From Krasilnikovozyma curviuscula (taxonomy: Eukaryota; Basidiomycota; Tremellomycetes; Cystofilobasidiales; Mrakiaceae), in NCBI GenBank assembly GCA_014825775.1, contig MVAQ01000006.1:124001-188000 (forward strand): a stretch of DNA of 64,000 bases, written 5' to 3'. Below the pieces are notes generated by a model that was not told the DNA's origin, did no database searches, and saw nothing but the letters and a program-made list of their open reading frames with translations. A program made the position numbers and the translations under genes. Below are positions 47,701 to 57,421 of this stretch, in pieces (within the stretch, counting starts at the first letter, position 1; every line of letters begins with the position of its first letter).

Positions 47701-48408
47701 GATTGGAAAGCTGTTCTCTTGTTGGGGAGACCGCTGTAGGATCAAATGGCCTGTTGTTTTTCTGCCCGCCCTGGAACGAAATCAATCGCCCAATTTCGTT
47801 ACTATTTTATCATTTTTTTCAAAGGCTGATTAGGAATCAACAGCTCTACAGGAGAGTGTAAAAGCAAGCTCTCAAGCTTTGAACTTGATTACAGTCATCA
47901 TTTGGACTTCTTAGAACGCTTTGTCTACATTGGATATTGCGCTGTAACTACCGACAACGCCTTCTCATAACTACATGTTCAAGAGTCTAGGACAGTGTTC
48001 TACCCATTTTACTGCGTTCATTGCTCGTTTTTGATTTTCTCACTCACTCTTATAAGCATGCACTCCATTTTTCCAAGAACGAGAGCCGCCTTTGTGTGCG
48101 TTCACGCTGCCAGACGTACCTCGACTGCTTGACGAGGTTCTCGCGAGCTCTTCGAGAACAATAACCGATTTACTAGGCTGACTCAAGCTGGGGATCGACA
48201 TGTGGATAGGCGGCTAATTGTCTTTACCATCGCTTTGCGTGCGCCTTTGACAATCGCGACACTGGCCCTAAGAAACGCCGTGTAGGCGATTCGCCCAAGT
48301 CATTTGTTTTCCCCCACGACTGCCACCCATCTATATAAGAGCATCACGAGCCATCACACCCAGCACTCCCTCGGCACATAACTGAACTCGATACAAAACA
48401 CAACAACA
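47701..48408. promoter_or_regulatory. Divergent intergenic region, HMMR-like gene / split-barrel protein 1
   Basis: These 708 bases lie head-to-head between two start codons. The right half has a clear TATA box (listed separately). No open frame of note is present. Confidence 0.5.
48332..48339 (+). promoter_or_regulatory. TATA box of split-barrel protein gene 1
   Basis: The sequence TATATAAG stands 70-77 bases before the ATG at 48409, in a region otherwise free of such runs, and the leader ends in an A-rich context (caacaacaATG). This is the best core promoter in the window and suggests a strongly or inducibly expressed gene. Confidence 0.65.
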
Positions 48409-49520
48409 ATGGCTACGACTACGGAATACGAGGTGACTGAGCGTACGCCTTTTGTTTCCTCTTCTGTTTACATTTTTGCACTTGCTGACACCTTCTCCTT
48501 ATGTTCGCCAGAAACCAAGATCACCAGATTGAAGGAAAGGGGTCGTTACGACTGGGAAACCGTCCACTCCAGTGAGTAACTCAAGACGAGTCAGGCAATG
48601 CGGATGGAGGCGAAGAGGAGGTTTCGAGGCTATATAATAGCTTCGTCTCAACTCAATCAAAACCAACGAGGTTCAAGAAGGATTATCAGCAGAATACATA
48701 ATCTGGATGGTCGGATGGTCGGATTATCTAGAATACATCACTGACATTCGCTTCTGTCTCACTCTTGTGCACTTTCAAAATCCATAGTCGCTAGGGAGGC
48801 ACCAATTTACCACGTAGCTTTCATCAACGAGCTCGATGGTACACCACAAAATATACCCATGATTGGATACCTCAAAGAGAATGCTGAGACTGGCGAAGTT
48901 TTCATTTATCTCCATGGTAAGCCTTTCTCACAAACTTCTGTACCTCAGGTCAGGATTTAAAGAGCTCCTTTTGTTTGGCGAAAAAGGGCACTCTAAATCC
49001 CGCCTCTCTCAGATGCTCCCACCGTCCACGCCAGTGTGTGTGACTGCGACGATAGTCGACGGCCTTGTCCTCGCCCTCAGTGCGTTCCACCACAGCATGA
49101 ACTACCGATGCAGCATTTTCCACTGTGAAGTTGTTGAGTTCGACTCAGAAGAGGAGACTTGGGAGGCTGCCAAGGGCGTCGTAGAATCGGTCGTCGAGGG
49201 CAGGTACGAGGGCTCTAGGAAGCCGAACGATGCAGAGATGAAGAGCACCGGGTTTGTCAAGCTTAAAGTCGGCGCTGCTAGTTCCAAAGTGAGTCACCTT
49301 TCATGCCTTTATATGTTTGTATTGTATTTTGACTCGTCACTATTTGTAGGTCCGGGCAGGCCCGCCTGGCGATGACCTCGCAGACAAGAACGACGATGCC
49401 CTCACAGCTAGAGTATGGACCGGCGTCGTACCCTCGACACGAACATTTGGTACTCCCATCCCCGGGCCCTACAACAAATGCGACGCTCTTCCGGAAGGAG
49501 TCAAGAAGCTTGTTGGCTGA
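48409..49520 (+). CDS. FMN-binding split-barrel protein (PNPOx-like), tandem copy 1
   Basis: This is a flavin-nucleotide-binding protein of the pyridoxamine 5'-phosphate oxidase-like family; the reaction is unknown. It starts MATTTEYEVTE, then TKITRLKERGRYDWETVHS, the RLxxRGxYD-xxxVH opening typical of the family. Next come IVAREAPIYHVAFINELDGT, MIGYLKENAETGEVFIYLHG, HSKSRLSQMLPPSTPVCVTA, the strand TIVDGLVLALSAFHHSMNYR, and EGRYEGSRKPNDAEMKSTGF. It ends DALPEGVKKLVG. Splice donors are near 48442, 48571, 48916 and 49290; the acceptor before HSKSR is an unusual AAG. A second copy follows directly downstream on the same strand and aligns over the whole length, but has two more introns. The TATA box 70 bases upstream is not seen so clearly in copy 2. 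Confidence 0.87.
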
Positions 49521-50073
49521 GCCTGGCGAAGTTGTTTTTTAGTACTATTTCTGACGAAAGCGATGGAACCAAAGTATGAACAGCAGTCGAAAACTACCTG
49601 ATTATTATATGGGCTTAGATATTTAATTGAAGTTTCTCTTCGATGTGTTATTCTGAAACTGCAAAAATGGATATAGTGCACCTGTCGATACTGTCGCTTG
49701 CCATATCTACCGAATACACTTAAGCTTTCATCATCACCATCACCATCCTCATTTTCATCTCCGAATATATATTTCTCCCCCTTTTACTCTTCTCTTAGGT
49801 CTTGTCTGTTCTACTTGCCCTCTGCATCATGAGCGGTGATGTCTGGTCTGAGTTCAGAAGTATTTTCATCATCAAAACCTCCAATGCCACAGTTTCTGAG
49901 CTTTCTTCTCCCCTCTCTTCTCCACGCTCTAATTCAGAGCTAATCGGGATAACAACGAAGATTTGCAACCGCTGTGTGCAGCTTTCAGCGAGCGTAGCGC
50001 GCCTATATCAGCCACGCTTCCTCCCCCCAAAGATCTCTCTTACCAGCTCGAGAACATTTGTGAATACAGAGCC
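49521..50073. promoter_or_regulatory. Intergenic between tandem split-barrel genes
   Basis: These 553 bases hold the 3' flank of copy 1 and the promoter and leader of copy 2. A CAT/CAC microsatellite-like run lies near 49728-49745, and a weak TATATAT lies near 49765. An upstream ATG at 49829 opens a frame that overlaps the main start out of frame, so the leader may contain an upstream open frame or an intron. Confidence 0.45.
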
Positions 50074-51183
50074 ATGTCTGAGGAAGCAGCAGTGCCGAAA
50101 GAGTATGAGATTACTAGGGGTACGTCAAGGAAATCGGTTCCTCGTCCGTCGCAGCACGACACTGACACAGACCGGCGTGCAACAGAGAATAAGATTGGAC
50201 GATTGAAGGAAAGAGGGAGGTATGACTGGAAGACTGTCCACTCAAGTGAGTCGAGCCGTTTCACACATCGAGAAAGCAGCACGGCTCAGTGATATTGAAC
50301 GCCTTCTTCTTTCTCAGTCGCTCGAGAGGCCCCTGTTCTCCATGTCAGTTTCTCTGACATCGACGGTACACCGGCTTGCATTCCTATGATTGGTGCCATT
50401 ATTGAGAATGAAGAGACGGAGGAGGTTTATATCTATCTCCACGGTTCGTACCCACCGACCAGCATTGGTTTACAAGACTGACAGCTACACTCGTTCTTTC
50501 AGGACACGCCAAGTCCCGTTTGGCACAGATGCTCCCTCCCTCAACGCTCGTGTGTATCACAGCGTCCATCGTCGATGGTATTGTTTTTGCACTTTCTGCT
50601 TTCCACCACGACATGTCCGTGATATCTCCCTCTACCTCCTCCTTCTCTTAAACATTCACTGAAGCATAATTTTTGTAGGAATTACCGCTGCTCCATCTTC
50701 CATTGCGAAGTCGTCGCGTTTGAATCAGAGGAAGAAAGATGGGTGTGCGCGCAACACATCGTCGACTCGACGGCTGAAGGGAGGTACGAAGGGAGCAGGA
50801 AGCCAAATGACGCTGAAATGAAGTCGACGGGATTCGTGAAGCTCAAGGTTCTTTCAGCTTCGTGAGTCCTGGCTGTTCTTGCTTCTGTGTCGTGGAATAG
50901 TTTTCGCTAATGTCAGTGTTGCTCGACGGCGAAATTAGTGCCAAAGTAGGCCTTCGATCTTTATTCCTTCATTTAAGGTCTGCCTCTAATGTTCTTTCCT
51001 CTATAGTGCAAGTCAGGTCCACCAGGGGACGACGCCGTCGACATCAACGACACCGAAATGACTGCTCGAGTGTGGACAGGCGTTATTCCAACACGAAGAG
51101 TGTTCGACACTCCAATCCCAGCGGAGATCAACAAATGCCCTGAGCTTCCGGAGGGAATCAAGAAGCTCATTGCTGGGCCTTGA
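50074..51183 (+). CDS. FMN-binding split-barrel protein (PNPOx-like), tandem copy 2
   Basis: Paralogue of the upstream gene: MSEEAAVPKEYEITR, then ENKIGRLKERGRYDWKTVHS, IVAREAPVLHVSFSDIDGTP, MIGAIIENEETEEVYIYLHG, HAKSRLAQMLPPSTLVCITA, SIVDGIVFALSAFHHDM, NYRCSIFHCEVVAFESEEE, EGRYEGSRKPNDAEMKSTGF and the end ELPEGIKKLIAGP. The start is chosen by alignment with copy 1. An intron between HHDM and NYRC (donor gtccgt near 50612, acceptor ttgtag near 50678) is absent from copy 1. Near the 3' end a 7-nt exon (50939-50945, TGCCAAA) sits between two introns and restores the alignment SASAK-CKSGPPGDD with copy 1's ASSK-VRAGPPGDD. Function is as open as for copy 1; the pair probably arose by tandem duplication. 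Confidence 0.86.
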
Positions 51184-51460
51184 GGGTTGAGGAGCGCTGA
51201 GGCGCGACACTTGTTTTGGTTTGTCAGAGTCGCCGCCGAGAAGCGAGAAAGATGAAAGTAGATCCCCTTAATACAAATTTTATTGGAACTATCTGTTTTT
51301 CGGTGTATGGGAAAAGATGAGAATTCTGCGAGATATCGCAAAATTCTGCTGAAACAAACTTTGTGTGCGTGAGGCTGCAGCATGCTTGCTACTGAGCTCC
51401 TTCGAACTAAAACCTTCCACAAACCTCAATCACCTTTCAAAGATAAGCAGGCTTTCCAGA

Positions 51461-53564
51461 ATGAAGTTTGAGGTGCTGGCAAAATGCTCGACGACGTAAG
51501 AAACTCTTTTTAAACAAAGCTTAAGAAACTTGCCTAATGTACTGCTTGCTGCACATCAACAGAAAAGCTCGAGTGTCTACCATGACGCTAGCTCGTAAGT
51601 TTTTGTCTGCTGTGACTTCGCATTGAAACGAGACTAAGCTGATCTGTCGTCTCGGTATTTGTCTAAACTTCAGACGGTCCTACGCAGCTCCCGACATTTA
51701 TGCCAGGTTCGCTCGCTATCTCCTTCCTTTTCCACCCAGACTGAATCCAACGTTTGCCCGATGTACTAGTTGCAACACAGGCAGCTCTCAAGGGACTGAC
51801 GCCATCCCAACTATCCGACCTCGGCGTTTCGCTCTGTCTGAACAATACGTACCATTTGGCTCTTCGACCTGGGAAAGAACTGATGACTGAAGCAGGAGGA
51901 GCTCATGCCTTTCAAGGATGGAATGGGAATTTGCTGACAGATTCAGGAGGGTGAGCTGCTTTGGGTGACACTGCCTAAAATCGTGTGAGCTTTCGCTGAA
52001 GGTTTCGCGGTCATCACAGGTTCCAAATGGTCTCTCTCGTAAAGTTTTCGGAAATCACTGAAGAAGGGGTTTTGTTTGCCAGTCCGTTTGATGGGAAACC
52101 AACTATGCTTACTGTATGTTTCCAACCAAAGAGACGAGGGCGACGGTGTTCAAGCAGCGCTGATGATTACTTGCCAATAGCCGGAGGAGAGTATGTCAAT
52201 ACAGCATGCGATAGGGAGTGACATAATGATGCAGCTGGATGATGTTGTATCGTCTCTAGTGACAGGGCCCAGAGTTGGTAAGCGCCGCCTTTCCTGGATC
52301 GCTTTGACGATGAGGGCTGATCGCCGGTTTCCTTACCTTTTTTTTAGAGGAAGCAATGGTTTGTAATATTCTAGACTGGATCCCTGTTGTTTTTGTAATG
52401 ACCCTAGCTCTGTTCTTCAGTACCGCTCGATACGCTGGCTGGATCGATGTATCGCCTTCCACAAAGCCTCAGGCCGAGAAGACAGGCAGAACCTCTTTGC
52501 AATCGTCCAAGGTGGTCTGGACCATAAGCTGAGAGAGATATGTTGTGATGAGATGTGTAAGAGAGACGTTCCTGGATTTGCTGTTGGAGGATTAAGTGGG
52601 GGTGAAGCGAAAGGTGAGTTCAGTTCCAAACATTTATCCATCATTTTCTTGACGCTCCCAGCTTCAATTCAATTGATATTTGGCTCGTTTCTCTAATCAA
52701 GATACATTTTGGAGGATGTGAGTGCAGGATTTATGTTGGTTCTGGACCATTGACGCGAAATTGACTTATTCTTTATTGAGTGTTCTCAGCGTGAGCCAGT
52801 GCACTGACAAACTACCGAAAGATAAACCAGGTAAGCGTTTTTCACAATGGAAGAAATATCTTCTACTGATCATTTCACCAATTTTACTTCAGTGTACTGC
52901 ATGGGCGTTGGTTTCGCTGAAGATCTTGTTGTGATCGTTGCGCTAGGAGCTGATATGGTAAGCTTCACCATCTCTCTAGCTTCATCCTGCCGTCATCAAT
53001 TTCAACTTTCTTTCCTTTTTATGAATACTAGGCGGACTGTGTGTTCCCAACTCGAACAGCGTCAGTCCTTCTTGTCTTCTGACTTCCAAGTCGCCTCTCA
53101 CCCTAACTCGCTACTTTTGCTAGTCGATTCGGCGTCGCGCTAACTTTCGATGGCCCCATGAACCTCCGCAAAGCGAACTACGAAATTGATGGCTCCATCA
53201 TTGAAGCGGACTGCCCCTGCCCGACGTGCACGGGCGGTATGTCCAAGGCATTCTTGCACTCAATGAAGGACACGACAAACGTTGCTCATGCCATCACCCA
53301 GCACAACATCGTTTTCCAAGGTCAGTACATCTTCTCCCCCCTTCTTATTTTGCTCCTCACTTGCTCAGTTTTGCTAATGTCGAGGAAAAATCTACGTTTT
53401 CTATATCCGTAGCGAGATTGATGGGCCAGATTAGAGACGCAATCACCAACGACATCTTCCCTGCTTACGCCAAAACGTTCATGAAGCGATACTTTGCGAA
53501 AACAGAGATACCCGGGTGGGTCATCGATGCGTTGCTTAGTGTCAACGTGGACGTGCGGGTGTAA
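51461..53564 (+). CDS. QTRT1: Queuine tRNA-ribosyltransferase catalytic subunit
   Basis: The enzyme exchanges guanine-34 for queuine in tRNAs with GUN anticodons. Small first exons give [33 protein letters not shown], then [32 protein letters not shown], and the substrate loop [14 protein letters not shown]. Later exons give [73 protein letters not shown] (the nucleophile region, then [18 protein letters not shown]) and the zinc site DCPCPTC with the later His in [11 protein letters not shown] 16-nt exon (DTFWRI region, near 52701-52716) is present. It ends NVDVRV. The enzyme needs a QTRT2 partner, not seen here. Fungi cannot make queuine, so this implies salvage from the environment. Confidence 0.95.
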
Positions 53565-53762
53565 GATTGGATTGTAAATATTGGTTAATTAGAATATGGA
53601 ACTGTATGTGCGTGAGAGCATTCAAACCGGGTATGCAAGGAGTTGTGTATTGTGTGTATAAGGAATATAAAACAGAGGAAAGCATGCAAAGGTGACGTTG
53701 GTACATTTTTAGGGCAATCGTGACGGGGAGAAGATGTTGCGGATGACGGTGTGGGGGTTCGA

Positions 53763-54856
53763 TTATGCAAACTGGGGGAGCTTCTTCAGTGGTTTCCCTT
53801 CTGCAGCTCGTTTCTCGTTCTCCTTTTTCAGCTCTGCTTCTTCTGTTTCGATGATGTGACTGAAGTTTGAACGGAGGAGGGGAGGTTCGGTCAGGCAAGA
53901 CGTGAAAGAAGGCTAGGGTTTGCACTCACGCCCAACTGTGCTCTGCTTCCTTGATCATCGCACGATCCTTCTTCGCATCCTGTGCCTGGTAAGAGAGTCC
54001 AGCAGCAGCTAGGACGAGGGCGATAGTGGAGACTGTTCAGCAGAAGACGCGAGAGAGCGCAACAAAATCAGCCTCTGCAGATTCAGAATCATCTCATTTG
54101 CAAATCGAAAGACTCACATTGAGCGACCATTCTAGCTTGAACGATCTGTGACGACGGAAAATAGGTAAGCTCCAATCCGTTCAATCGCAAAACTCTTACG
54201 ACTGACCTTTTGAGTAGTGGTGAGTCCTGGCTTATTGGCAACAGCAGCGAAAGAGCCAACGATACAGACTGCACAGATGAGAATGCGATCAGCGAAGTTT
54301 CAGCCAGAATGGCTGCCCTGCAACAGGATTACTCACCGGCCCAAGCTCCACCGACGAGTGCATACTTGTTCTTGAGAAGCCAGTCTTTGGCAGCTTCACT
54401 AGTCGAGAGCTGAGATGCTTTGACCTGTTCTCTAGCTTCTTGATTCTTGAGCTCCTGCAGACCAACACCCTGCCATAGCGTGCGCTCGTACAAGACTCCT
54501 CGTCTCTCCGCTTGAGCAACTGTGGCCCGCAACAAGAAACTCAGTCAGCAATAGCTCGATAAAGTCACACGCAGTAGATTCGAGCTCACCAGCAAAGGGA
54601 AGAGTGATCAAAACACATCCGAGGACCTTGGCAGGCAAGGGCAGATTTGCGTACGTTGCCTTTCGTCGACCATAGTAGTGGAGACCTCCCCAAAGAGCTA
54701 AACCGAGGGAGCCTCCCTGAATGCCACCAATGATGTTTTCGTTGTGGAGAGCTGCAGCATGTTCATCAGAGAAAAGCTGACAAGGATCGAAACCGTCAGT
54801 AATTTCGACTGGAGCTCGCGTGCGATCGTCATTCCATCAGGACTCACCTTGACCAT
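53763..54856 (-). CDS. RCF2: Respiratory supercomplex factor 2 (HIG1 domain)
   Basis: Rcf2 is an inner-mitochondrial-membrane protein of the cytochrome c oxidase/bc1 supercomplex. The first coding exon is only nine bases (MVK, 54848-54856), followed by LFSDEHAAALHNENIIGGIQ and a first membrane region (GSLGLALWGGLHYYGRRK; VLGCVLITLPFA). Next comes ERTLWQGVGLQELKNQEARE, then the HIG1 part: LLKNKYALVGGAWA, SFAAVANKPGLTTTQKIVQA, RMVAQ and STIALVLAAAGLSYQAQ. A charged C-terminal helix (EAELKKENEKRAAEGKPLKK) ends LPQFA. The arrangement of N-terminal spans, then NKY-xxx-GAWA, then TxxQKxVQARM-xxQ, follows yeast Rcf2 rather than Rcf1. About six introns. It lies divergent from an Mpv17-type membrane protein gene. 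Confidence 0.85.
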
Positions 54857-55896
54857 GGTTGCTGTACTGTTGTACTGTTGATAGGTTTGAATGAGATCTG
54901 GAGTGGAATGGGTTTGAAATCAAGACGGAAGTTAAAAGTTGGTATTCGATAATTTCAGCGAGGGTGAAGTAAACAGCAGGCCTTTTATATACTGGTTCTT
55001 CAACCTTCCCGCCGCAAGGAAATGTCGAGCGAGAGGAGCGGCCGTGGCACCAAGACTTACTTTTTCTCCCCCTTTGTTTCTTAATAATAGCGGAATCTCC
55101 AGCTTGTTATTCGGAAACGGTCGAAACCTCCATGACGCCATTTTCAGAGTGTGAATCTCCCGCTGATGGAGAACAACCAATCATCGAGCCCGCTGGAAGT
55201 TATGTAAACAAATGCGTTCATCGAGCAGATTCGAAGCAACGGCCCGTCTTCAACCAGAACAAAAGCTGGATGGTATCTAGAGACGTATTGAAACATTTCT
55301 GCTTCTCTTGGACCCGTTTCAGCCTCAAGAGCTGTCCTTTGGGTCGCCGGAGACACTTTGTTGCGCAGAGGAAGACCAATACAGAGGGCAGGCCTACCTC
55401 GGAGGTCAAAATAGTATGTGATGTATATAGAAGGACCAGTTGGTTCATTCTTTTCATAAAATATAGTCAGCAAAAAAACCCACAAAATCATCACTGAGTC
55501 AGGTCCAGCACGTCGTCAAGCACGAAAATCTTTGTTGACGTTCGACGAGAACATTCGCTGATTGCAAGATACCTTTGCTCCTAGAGAGCTTAGAGAAACC
55601 GTCATCGTATACCAGAGGATCTGATTAGATGCCATACAAGCCCAGAGCAGGTCAGTTTGTTTCTCAGTGCCAATGTCGTTGAACTCAGTGCTCACCAATT
55701 TTTTTCCCTGTTTCTCGTTTGTTGCTCGAATTGCAGGACCTATCAACACTATCGGACCCCAAAGAGATTAGACCCCATAGATTCAGCTCATTGGAACCCT
55801 TCATCTACTCAGAGCTCGGACTAGAGAGCCTCATCTTTTCACACACCCAAGCTCTTTCAAAAGAATCCAGAAACGGACACTACGAACAGCAGTGTG
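54857..55896. promoter_or_regulatory. 1 kb divergent region RCF2 / Mpv17-like gene
   Basis: The region holds both promoters. The right third looks like a transcribed leader: an ATG at 55631 opens a reading MPYKPRA which, after a likely intron (donor gtcagt, acceptor attgcag near 55735), ends within a dozen codons, so it may be an upstream open frame. Two overlapping opposite frames of about 120 codons near 55132-55497 are mutually exclusive and unlike known proteins; I do not call either. Confidence 0.45.
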
Positions 55897-56879
55897 ATGC
55901 CTTGGACTACTTACAACCGCATCTTGACTCGCTTTCCATGTAAGTTCACAAACGGCTTTCTTGTGTTTCGAAGTTAGTCTTCTGACGGGAGTTGCTCGGG
56001 TACCAGGGACAACGCGGTCGGCTGTCGCTGCCACTTTCATGGGAGGAGGTGACGCTATCGCCCAGACGTTCTTCGAGCCTCATCAAAACCACCATGATGT
56101 GTGTCTACAATTTCCCTTTTTCTTGAAGCCGCTGCAGCCTTTACTCATTCCCGGCTCAACTCGTCTTCCCGACCCACAACAGGTTGCGCGAACTGCTCGT
56201 TTTGCAGTGTACGGCTTTCTCTTCCACGCCCCCTGTCTGGCGAAATATTTTGGAATGGTCAACAAGATTCAGTTCCAGAACAAGATTCTCAATGTCTCCA
56301 CCAAGGTACGATACTCTTCGACTGCCGCCGTTGACGTTGTGTTTGCGCTGGTACCTGTTTTGACTGACTTGGGCGGTTTGATTCACATAGATTGCTCTGG
56401 ACGCAACAGTGTGGTCTACCTGGTCTATAACTATGTTCTATTCGGCTATGGGTGTAATGGAAGGCAAGAACCTAGAGGATATCATTGACAAAGTTAAAGC
56501 AGGTTTTGCGCCTACTTATTTACGCGGAGTGTTGGTGTGAGTCGCCCTTGTTTCCACCTCAAATTTGCCCTTCATCAAGCGGCGATTAACTCCCTTTTGT
56601 CTTGAAAAGGTATGTCCCTGTATCAGCAGCGACGTACAGTATCATAGCGCCTGCCCATCGTGGACTTTGGCTCCAAGCTGTGGGTCTAGGTCAGTAACCT
56701 TCAGACTCCTACGAATTCCCTTCTTGAGGCTTATTATATTCCTTATTGCAGGATGGAACACATATCTCTCTCACCAGAACCTTTTGTCCAACCAGGCCGT
56801 CAGTGAACACCACCTGCAGCATCAAATCCAAAATATCGCATCCACCACAAGAGTTTCACAGCGGTTACAGCACCAATAG
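55897..56879 (+). CDS. Mpv17/PMP22-family membrane protein
   Basis: The family makes inner-mitochondrial or peroxisomal membrane proteins of four spans, probably small-solute channels. The start ATG 55897 gives MPWTTYNRILTRFP, and an intron (donor gtaagttc, acceptor gtaccag near 56007) completes W-TTRSAVAATFMGGGDAIAQ, the family's opening. Next come FFEPHQNHHD, then ARTARFAVYGFLFHAPCLAK, YFGMVNKIQFQNKILN and STK. After a splice follow IALDATVWSTWSITMFYSAM, GVMEGKNLEDIIDKVKAGFA, PTYLRGVLV, YVPVSAATYSIIAPAHRGLW and GWNTYLSHQN, where W-N-x-Y-L-S is the diagnostic C-terminal motif. The C-terminus adds a Gln/His-rich tail. The usual W-P-x-x-Q-x-x-N-F block is altered (PTYLRGVLVYVPVSA), so this is a divergent member. 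Confidence 0.82.
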
Positions 56880-57421
56880 AATTACTAATAGTTGGAGTAG
56901 AATTTATGTATTGCGTTGTTGGTAATTATTCTCCATCACAAGCTCCCTAAGACTAGTGATCGTCCAGCGCACCATCTCTTTCCTCGCACCATCGCCCAAC
57001 ACCCATGTATCCGTAAGAAACCCATACTGACCAGCGGCTTGACACTCTGATATGTTCTCTAGAACGTTGAATGCTCGTCAAGTAATGCTAGTTCCCTCTG
57101 CTTGAGCGAACCAGACTTTGGAGGATATGAGAGGTGACTTGGGAGGGGGCGAGTCTTCATCCTGTGGTCTCGCACCTCAAGAGCTGCTGACCCAAACATA
57201 AAGACACTCTTCTGTGGCAGTAAATATATCGATTAAGATGCATACAGTTCATTTAAGCTTAGGAGTTACGAAGCTAAAACCAAAATGAGATATCTTTACA
57301 AAGAGTCAACGTCCGTGTTTTATTGGAAGACTGTCCGTGAAGTATTAGTGTCTGGTATCAAAGTGTGGAAGAGATGGAAAAATAAAACTAATGGCTACAT
57401 GATTGATCAGCGACTGCTTAT
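56880..57421. other. Intergenic between convergent Mpv17-like and YTH genes
   Basis: These 542 bases carry two 3' flanks. I see no open frame or RNA gene of note. Confidence 0.5.

Noticed and set aside
49802..50206. 134-codon plus frame before split-barrel copy 2
   Set aside because: It overlaps the real start out of frame and has no likeness to copy 1; at most it is an upstream open frame.
55132..55497. Two opposite overlapping frames of 116 and 121 codons
   Set aside because: They exclude each other, show no family likeness and lie in a divergent promoter region.
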